Positions 61,001 to 64,000 of a stretch of DNA of 64,000 nucleotides are shown here, in pieces (position 1 is the stretch's first letter; each line of letters begins with the position of its first letter). The position numbers were made by a program, and so were the translations under genes. Where the stretch lies: NCBI GenBank assembly GCA_024362935.1, contig JANCRA010000014.1, positions 9,441,258-9,505,257 of the forward strand. Direction: 5' to 3'. Origin of the DNA: Setophaga petechia. Lineage: Eukaryota > Chordata > Aves > Passeriformes > Parulidae. The notes beneath the pieces were generated by a model that saw only the letters and a list, made by a program, of their open reading frames with translations, was not told the DNA's origin and did no database searches.

Positions 61001-64000
61001 CAGAGAAAGTAGATAACAGATTTACAAAACTTTAGAGAGCACTCAGAGCAGAAGGTGCTACCTACACATTTCACACCACAGAACATGTAAGGCAAATCAC
61101 TCCCCTTCTTCCAGAGGTCAGTTATTGCAGCTGGGTATGTACTTTTTTCATCTGCTTGGAATCAATACTGCTGTTTATTTCATGCACTACTTTGTGCTTG
61201 ACAACACAATCAAGACATTAAAGAAGTACACTATTTTTACTATATCTTGTAATTCATACTACAATTAATACAATTGTACATACATTATGGAATAAATACA
61301 TAAATAGAGATTATGTAATTCTTTATGATAACTAATATGCTCACTTTTGGTCACCATCATCAACTATTTAGAAACAGATGATCTTGCATTTCATTTTTAT
61401 TTATAAAATGTAATGGTCAACTTAGGTTTATAAGAATCAAAATTACAAAATACTGTATGACAGAATGGAAGGTTTTACCTACTGAAGATGCACACTGCCA
61501 TAGCCCCTGTGGAACAGGCTACACTGCTGAGTAATTCAACATTCCAATGAGGATCCAGCTGCCAGTGCAGCCATTTCCACCAATTCAATAATCAGCTGAC
61601 ATTTTTGGCAGCAAAGGTACCCAGCTTAGTAAGTTTATGTAGCTTCCTAGTGTATAGGTGTAGTCTTCATTGTCTTCTGTCTGTTTGCCCATCTTATATT
61701 TACAAAAATTCTTCAGTTCCTGCTTCTAAATAAAGTCTGACATTTGAAAAAAAATTTTTACTTTTTAGTGAAAACACTAAAATTTCTTTTTATTCAGTTG
61801 TACTCAGTTCTCTGCAGTACCAGAGGAAACAGGTATGAGCTGTCCATGTTTCAAACCACTTTGTTCATCCCACAGAACCATAGATCCACAGCCCATGCCT
61901 GTTTTTCATGACATCTAACCCTACAGTAGTGCTCACTTTTTAAGAACAATGTTAGCATGCAAGCTAACAAAAACGTCAAGTTAGGACTGCTTAGTATCCT
62001 ACACAAATATAATATAATATAAAATACACAAATAAGTTAAAACAGTCATCATTGTTTTAGTTCAAATGAAAAGATTCTAGAAACAGACTGAACACCTATT
62101 ACTAACAGATGGCAATGGAATTTTAAAAATCCCCAGACTTGAGGACAGTTAACTTATCTGTTAACACAGTAGTTTCACACCTGGTAGAACAGATTTTTCT
62201 GTCCAGCACCTTTGCATCTCTACTGTTAAATTTTACAGTAAACAAAATCCATACACAGTTATGTGGAAGAACATTAAAGAAGAAGAAAAACAAATCACTT
62301 CTATTTACTAAAATCAATACAATTCTGTGGAGAGAAATTAAAACCTGAGGTTATAAAATTAGGCAAAAAAATAACCAGATGGCTGAATAAGTACTGTTTA
62401 AATGGATTTAGCTATTAACAAGCCAAGCTGGATGACAACTTCTCAAGAATTGATACAAGCTCTGTAACTTGAAAAATCACAGAACTGATCCATCGAAAAA
62501 GTGGAAATGAGGGGGGACTTTTTCACTCAATTAAACCAGTTCCCTCTTCTGAGTCTCCACAAATCATCCTGCTAGCACATGACAGGACTGCAAAAGGAAA
62601 AGACCTATTTAATTCTATCATGGATGGTGGAAACACCTTGGAACTACAGCCCAGACATCCATTCTTTCTGGATGACTTTCAGCATGGCATACAAATTTTT
62701 TCCTTTATTCTATTTCTAGAATTATATGAGCCTAAAGAAGTAAATTGACACAAAAGCAAATAAACTCCTTACCTCTTTTGTGACCTCCCAGTTTCATAAA
62801 ATCATGTAAGTCAGGTTTCCCTAGCTATATTAAAGTGTCAAGTGGTCAGATTAGATTGAACTGCAAAGCATGTAAAAAACCACAGACATTTAGTTCAGCT
62901 GGGCTCTGTGCATATACACAAACTTTACTTAAGTAAAACTAATCCTATTTACAATGATCTACTGTGTTTTTAAAGATGAAGGTAATTTGGTATCTCAACT
63001 TGCTTTTTCCTAATTACAGCATCTGTCTGCCTTCAATAAGTTTTCTTTAAGAAGTCCTAATGCATCACTGCAATACAAGGACATTTCTATGCCTATTTGA
63101 GATGCACAGGAGGGGAAAGGCAGGAAGGAGTCACTGGGTAATCACTCACCGGAATATGGGAGTGTGACCAGGCTTCGGCTTGTTCCAGGTAAAGTGCGAA
63201 GGAACAGAAAGAAATTGGTCTCCAGGCAAGTCTTTTTTCAAGGTGTGCTGAGAGCCAGAGCAATCATCCACTGCAGTTTCAAGGGATGATGACAAGTTAC
63301 CTTGCTCTTCAGGACAGATATCTATTTTTCCAGATAAAGTGGCAGTCTGATCCTCTGAGGTCTTTCTGGTTTTTAGAGGAATATCAGTCTCTGTACAACA
63401 CTGAAATGGTGAAAGCCCAGAGTTAAGGCCTTGTACATTATGAATGGAAGTGTTCAGCCACGTGTCTTCTGTTATGCTTCCTCTGGGAGAATGGCCGGGG
63501 GATGGAGTTGGAGAATGGTGAGGGGAGAGGGAGCCAGCATAGCAAATCTCAGCACTGGAGTGGCGGCGTTTCCCACAGGGGGATGTAGGTCTTGATGAGG
63601 GCCTTGATGTTGGTCTGGGGCTCAGCCAGTTTTCATCTGTAATACTAGTTCTAGGAGAGTGACAGGGAGACTGTCTGGGTGACAAGGCATGCCCAAACCC
63701 ATAAGGCTGCTGCCACGATTCATCACTGGGACCTCTCGGAGAACCACCAGGTGATGCCAAAGGAGAGCCAAGGGTAAATCGAGCAGCAGCTTCATTTAGC
63801 TCTGAGTCCACATCATCATAGACATGGGAAATGGATTCACAAGAGGAAGCATCTGAAAACCAACTCCTGGATGAAATGCTGCTGGCAGGGCTCGGGCTAA
63901 GGGATGATTCCCTATACGATGGCTCAAGAGGAAGATAGAGATGGTCCCGGGAAGGCCTTTCCATATACTCATTTTCTGTGCCATTTGTGTGTAATTCATC
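18905..64000 (-). CDS. NFATC3: NFATC3 (nuclear factor of activated T cells, cytoplasmic 3), partial, exons 2-10 joined
   Basis: This is a calcium/calcineurin-regulated transcription factor. It is held phosphorylated in the cytoplasm, dephosphorylated by calcineurin, and then enters the nucleus to bind GGAAA sites, often with AP-1. The coding joins are 64000-63150, 55189-55027, 43030-42831, 42169-41997, 41241-41101, 39859-39804, 39173-39047, 37368-36322 and 19029-18905. They total 2883 nt, which is 960 codons plus a stop with no frame break, and every junction is GT-AG. In window numbering: serine-rich region about 35-53, SP repeats about 75-88, 107-117 and 159-172, KRR nuclear signal 144-146, LSVP calcineurin site 264-267, DNA-recognition loop around 315-325, IPT domain from about 476, KRKK signal 557-560, and a SUMO-type IKPE motif with K897. 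NFATC3 is chosen over its paralogues because of near-identity, from memory, to mammalian NFATC3 in exons 2-8. Exon 1 and the N-terminal PxIxIT site lie beyond the right edge. Confidence 0.96.
20443..20503 (+). repeat. 31-bp tandem duplication in NFATC3 intron 9
   Basis: ATGTATAAATGTAT followed by AATATTGTGAA is present twice with a period of 31 bp and few differences, which suggests a fairly recent local duplication. Confidence 0.85.
27981..28012 (+). repeat. 12-bp A/T-rich tandem repeat
   Basis: TTGTATATTTAC occurs twice in tandem, plus a partial third copy. On the minus strand this gives three GTAAATA-type forkhead-like words. The repeat origin explains the motif cluster. Confidence 0.85.
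33127..33173 (+). repeat. Polypurine tract, GGAAGGAAA-type
   Basis: The tract is 47 bp of purines with one interruption (C at 33148). The second part, 33149-33173, repeats GGAAGGAAA with a 9-bp period. On the NFATC3 sense strand it is a polypyrimidine tract. Such tracts can form triplex DNA. Confidence 0.85.
36322..37368 (-). CDS. NFATC3: NFATC3 exon 9: C-terminal transactivation region
   Basis: This 1047-nt exon completes residue 571 and encodes 572-919. It opens with [18 protein letters not shown], where MKQE fits the SUMO consensus, and continues as a long low-complexity Pro/Ser/Gln/His-rich activation region. It closes with the conserved [12 protein letters not shown] and [12 protein letters not shown]897 sits in a canonical IKPE SUMO motif. 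The exon is markedly GC-rich, especially 36415-36830, where proline- and alanine-rich SPS/PQLQP repeats occur. This part is far more diverged from mammals than the Rel domain, which is normal for NFAT tails. The donor is GATG|gtaagt. If unspliced, the frame would end after GKWI at 36308. Confidence 0.95.
36415..36830. promoter_or_regulatory. CpG-rich segment inside NFATC3 exon 9
   Basis: This stretch of exon 9 has many CpGs and GC content far above the surrounding introns. It encodes Pro/Ala/Ser-rich activation-domain sequence, so coding constraint or GC-biased gene conversion may explain it. An internal CpG-island function is only a possibility. It also produces a long antisense open frame (36415-36906, plus strand) that should not be taken as a gene. 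Confidence 0.35.
37369..39046 (-). other. NFATC3 intron 8
   Basis: This is a phase-1 intron of 1678 nt, gtatca...tttttccag. It is AT-rich with no recognised element. The last 220 nt upstream of exon 9 happen to be open in the exon 9 frame, which lengthens the apparent frame to 37588. Confidence 0.9.
39047..39173 (-). CDS. NFATC3: NFATC3 exon 8: end of IPT domain and second basic nuclear signal
   Basis: This 127-nt exon covers residues 529-570 plus one base of codon 571. It encodes the IPT strands ([21 protein letters not shown]), then [19 protein letters not shown] at 557-560 corresponds to the second nuclear-localisation cluster of NFATs. The acceptor is tttcctatag and the donor is CCAG|gtatca. 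The frame was recovered by hand because the exon is short. Confidence 0.96.
39174..39803 (-). other. NFATC3 intron 7
   Basis: This is a phase-0 intron of 630 nt, gtgaga...tttcctatag. It is AT-rich and I see no element in it. Confidence 0.9.
39804..39859 (-). CDS. NFATC3: NFATC3 exon 7 (microexon-sized, 56 nt)
   Basis: This 56-nt exon completes residue 510 and encodes residues 511-528, [18 protein letters not shown], within the IPT domain. The acceptor is ttctcaacag and the donor is GGG|gtgaga. It is too short to stand out as an open frame and was located by expected continuity between exons 6 and 8; the split codon D510 fits exactly. Confidence 0.96.
39860..41100 (-). other. NFATC3 intron 6, containing a GC-rich island
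   Basis: This is a phase-1 intron of 1241 nt, gtaaat...ttctcaacag. Most of it is AT-rich, but roughly 40010-40480 is an abrupt GC-rich, CpG-containing block that is annotated separately. The open frames across that block look like a by-product of its base composition. Confidence 0.88.
40010..40480. promoter_or_regulatory. Intronic GC-rich island with NF-E2/MARE-like and GATA motifs
   Basis: The block stands out from AT-rich flanks on both sides and is densest in CpG at about 40255-40370. At 40229-40239 lies the perfect 11-bp palindrome GCTGAGTCAGC, the core of a Maf-recognition/NF-E2 element containing an AP-1 site. A GATAAG motif follows six bases later at 40246-40251. Paired NF-E2 and GATA sites are a known feature of erythroid and megakaryocytic enhancers. 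That this one is active is inference; a GC-rich insertion of other origin is an alternative. Confidence 0.4.
41101..41241 (-). CDS. NFATC3: NFATC3 exon 6: IPT/TIG (C-terminal Rel-homology) domain start
   Basis: This 141-nt exon covers residues 463-509 plus one base of codon 510. It encodes [15 protein letters not shown] followed by the IPT/TIG immunoglobulin-like fold opening, [15 protein letters not shown] and [16 protein letters not shown]. This subdomain gives NFAT dimer and partner contacts. The acceptor is atttctaaag and the donor is CAAG|gtaaat. Confidence 0.97.
41242..41996 (-). other. NFATC3 intron 5
   Basis: This is a phase-1 intron of 755 nt, gtaaga...atttctaaag. It is AT-rich and I recognise no element in it. 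The acceptor has a weak polypyrimidine tract. Confidence 0.9.
41997..42169 (-). CDS. NFATC3: NFATC3 exon 5: end of N-terminal Rel-homology subdomain and linker
   Basis: This 173-nt exon covers residues 405-462 plus one base of codon 463. It encodes the [20 protein letters not shown] block, the [16 protein letters not shown] strands and the IPVEC end of the RHR-N subdomain. The acceptor is ccatctccag and the donor is TGCT|gtaaga, splitting a serine codon. It is very strongly conserved relative to mammals as I recall the sequence. Confidence 0.97.
42170..42830 (-). other. NFATC3 intron 4
   Basis: This is a phase-2 intron of 661 nt, gtacat...ccatctccag. It is AT-rich with no recognisable element. 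Confidence 0.9.
42831..43030 (-). CDS. NFATC3: NFATC3 exon 4: Rel-homology domain core, AP-1 contact segment
   Basis: This 200-nt exon covers residues 339-404 plus two bases of codon 405. The translation is near-identical to mammalian NFATC3 through the [18 protein letters not shown] strand-loop and the [14 protein letters not shown] segment, where NFAT proteins touch Fos-Jun in composite-site complexes. It then runs through the [13 protein letters not shown] strand. The acceptor is ccccctcag and the donor is CAG|gtacat. The exon is noticeably more GC-rich than its flanking introns. Confidence 0.97.
43031..55026 (-). other. NFATC3 intron 3
   Basis: This is a phase-0 intron of about 12.0 kb, gtagga...ccccctcag. 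It is AT-rich with no convincing exon. It holds a degraded CR1-like tail near 52480-52545, an A13 homopolymer near 49909, and T-rich runs near 44746 and 51436. A sense-strand frame of 117 codons at 45331-45684 is hydrophobic and unlike any protein I know. A somewhat C-rich stretch near 51000-51290 has no recognised content. Confidence 0.85.
52480..52545 (+). mobile_element. Degraded CR1-like LINE 3' end fragment
   Basis: The stretch reads like the diverged terminal part of an avian CR1 retrotransposon: a GTTGGACTTGA block, a GTAGGTCTGTTCCAA block, then a degenerate octamer-like tail around TCTATTCTC. CR1 tails typically have a 'GGTTGGACT..GATGATC..GGTC..TTCCAA' core followed by short tandem octamers. 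The fragment is short, 5'-truncated as is usual for CR1, and has no open reading frame. The match is from memory of the family consensus, so the boundaries are approximate. Confidence 0.55.
55027..55189 (-). CDS. NFATC3: NFATC3 exon 3: start of Rel-homology domain, DNA-recognition loop
   Basis: This 163-nt exon covers residues 284-338. It contains the NFAT signature LPPLDWPLP, the [10 protein letters not shown] strand and the DNA-recognition loop [11 protein letters not shown], which in NFAT structures makes base-specific contacts with the GGAAA core. It also contains [14 protein letters not shown]. The acceptor is ttgattgcag and the donor is AAG|gtagga. The sequence is essentially identical to the mammalian protein as I recall it, as expected for a DNA-contacting region. 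Confidence 0.97.
55190..63149 (-). other. NFATC3 intron 2
   Basis: This is a phase-2 intron of about 8.0 kb, gtgagt...ttgattgcag. It is AT-rich with no recognisable exon, RNA gene or intact transposon. There is a short AATAT-type A/T repeat near 62006-62024 and a T-rich tract near 57625-57650. Scattered open frames of 60-116 codons do not resemble known proteins and are treated as chance. Confidence 0.85.
63150..64000 (-). CDS. NFATC3: NFATC3 exon 2 (5' part cut by window edge): calcineurin-regulatory region
   Basis: This exon fragment covers residues 1-283 of the in-window protein plus two bases of codon 284. The frame is open to the right edge and base 64000 is the first base of a codon. 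It carries the phosphorylation code of NFAT proteins: a serine-rich stretch followed by a WFSDASS segment, three SP boxes of the SPxxSP type, and the basic KRRHSS signal between SP2 and SP3. Near the end an LSVP motif matches the second, LxVP-type calcineurin docking site. The donor is CG|gtgagt, splitting an arginine codon that is completed by exon 3. The upstream PxIxIT docking site expected in this family is not in the window. Confidence 0.96.

Noticed and set aside
1..64000. CRISPR arrays, operons, tRNA or rRNA genes, viral genes
   Set aside because: No regularly spaced repeats, cloverleaf-like sequence, rRNA-like blocks or viral reading frames were recognised. The window is ordinary vertebrate chromosomal DNA.

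Overview
The window is vertebrate nuclear DNA, most likely avian. The evidence is a recognisable NFAT-family gene split into small exons with GT-AG introns, few transposon remnants, one degraded CR1-like tail, and short GC-rich islands in otherwise AT-rich DNA. The bird assignment is an inference; no species is claimed.

The only protein-coding gene I can support is NFATC3, on the minus strand. It enters at the right edge inside its large second exon and runs leftward through nine recognisable coding segments to a stop at 18905-18907. The joins at 64000-63150, 55189-55027, 43030-42831, 42169-41997, 41241-41101, 39859-39804, 39173-39047, 37368-36322 and 19029-18905 keep one frame and give 960 residues plus a stop. 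The first exon, the start codon and the PxIxIT calcineurin-docking site lie off the right edge. Present are the serine/SP regulatory repeats, the KRR nuclear-localisation signal, the LxVP calcineurin site, the Rel-homology DNA-binding domain, the IPT domain, the second basic signal and the C-terminal activation domain. Introns range from about 0.6 kb to 17.3 kb. A 3' UTR of about 3.3 kb runs from the stop to a poly(A)-signal cluster at 15575-15630.

Positions 1 to about 15550 hold no coding exon that I can recognise. They contain AT-rich intergenic sequence, CpG-rich patches near 1.6, 7.3, 10.0 and 14.5-15.0 kb, and a perfectly phased 55-unit CCCAG pentamer array at 4851-5125. The 14.5-15.0 kb patch has an octamer, a TATA-like element and A/T-rich MEF2/forkhead-like sites, and could be a promoter or enhancer. 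In mammals NFATC3 faces ESRP2 tail to tail. I find no ESRP2 coding exon here, although a plus-strand poly(A) signal lies against the NFATC3 one.

I found no strong sign of an undescribed biological system. The points most worth checking are the pentamer array, the 14.5-15.0 kb island, the abutting opposed poly(A) signals, a possible short NFATC3 isoform from intron 9 retention, and an NF-E2/GATA-like motif pair in a GC-rich island in intron 6.
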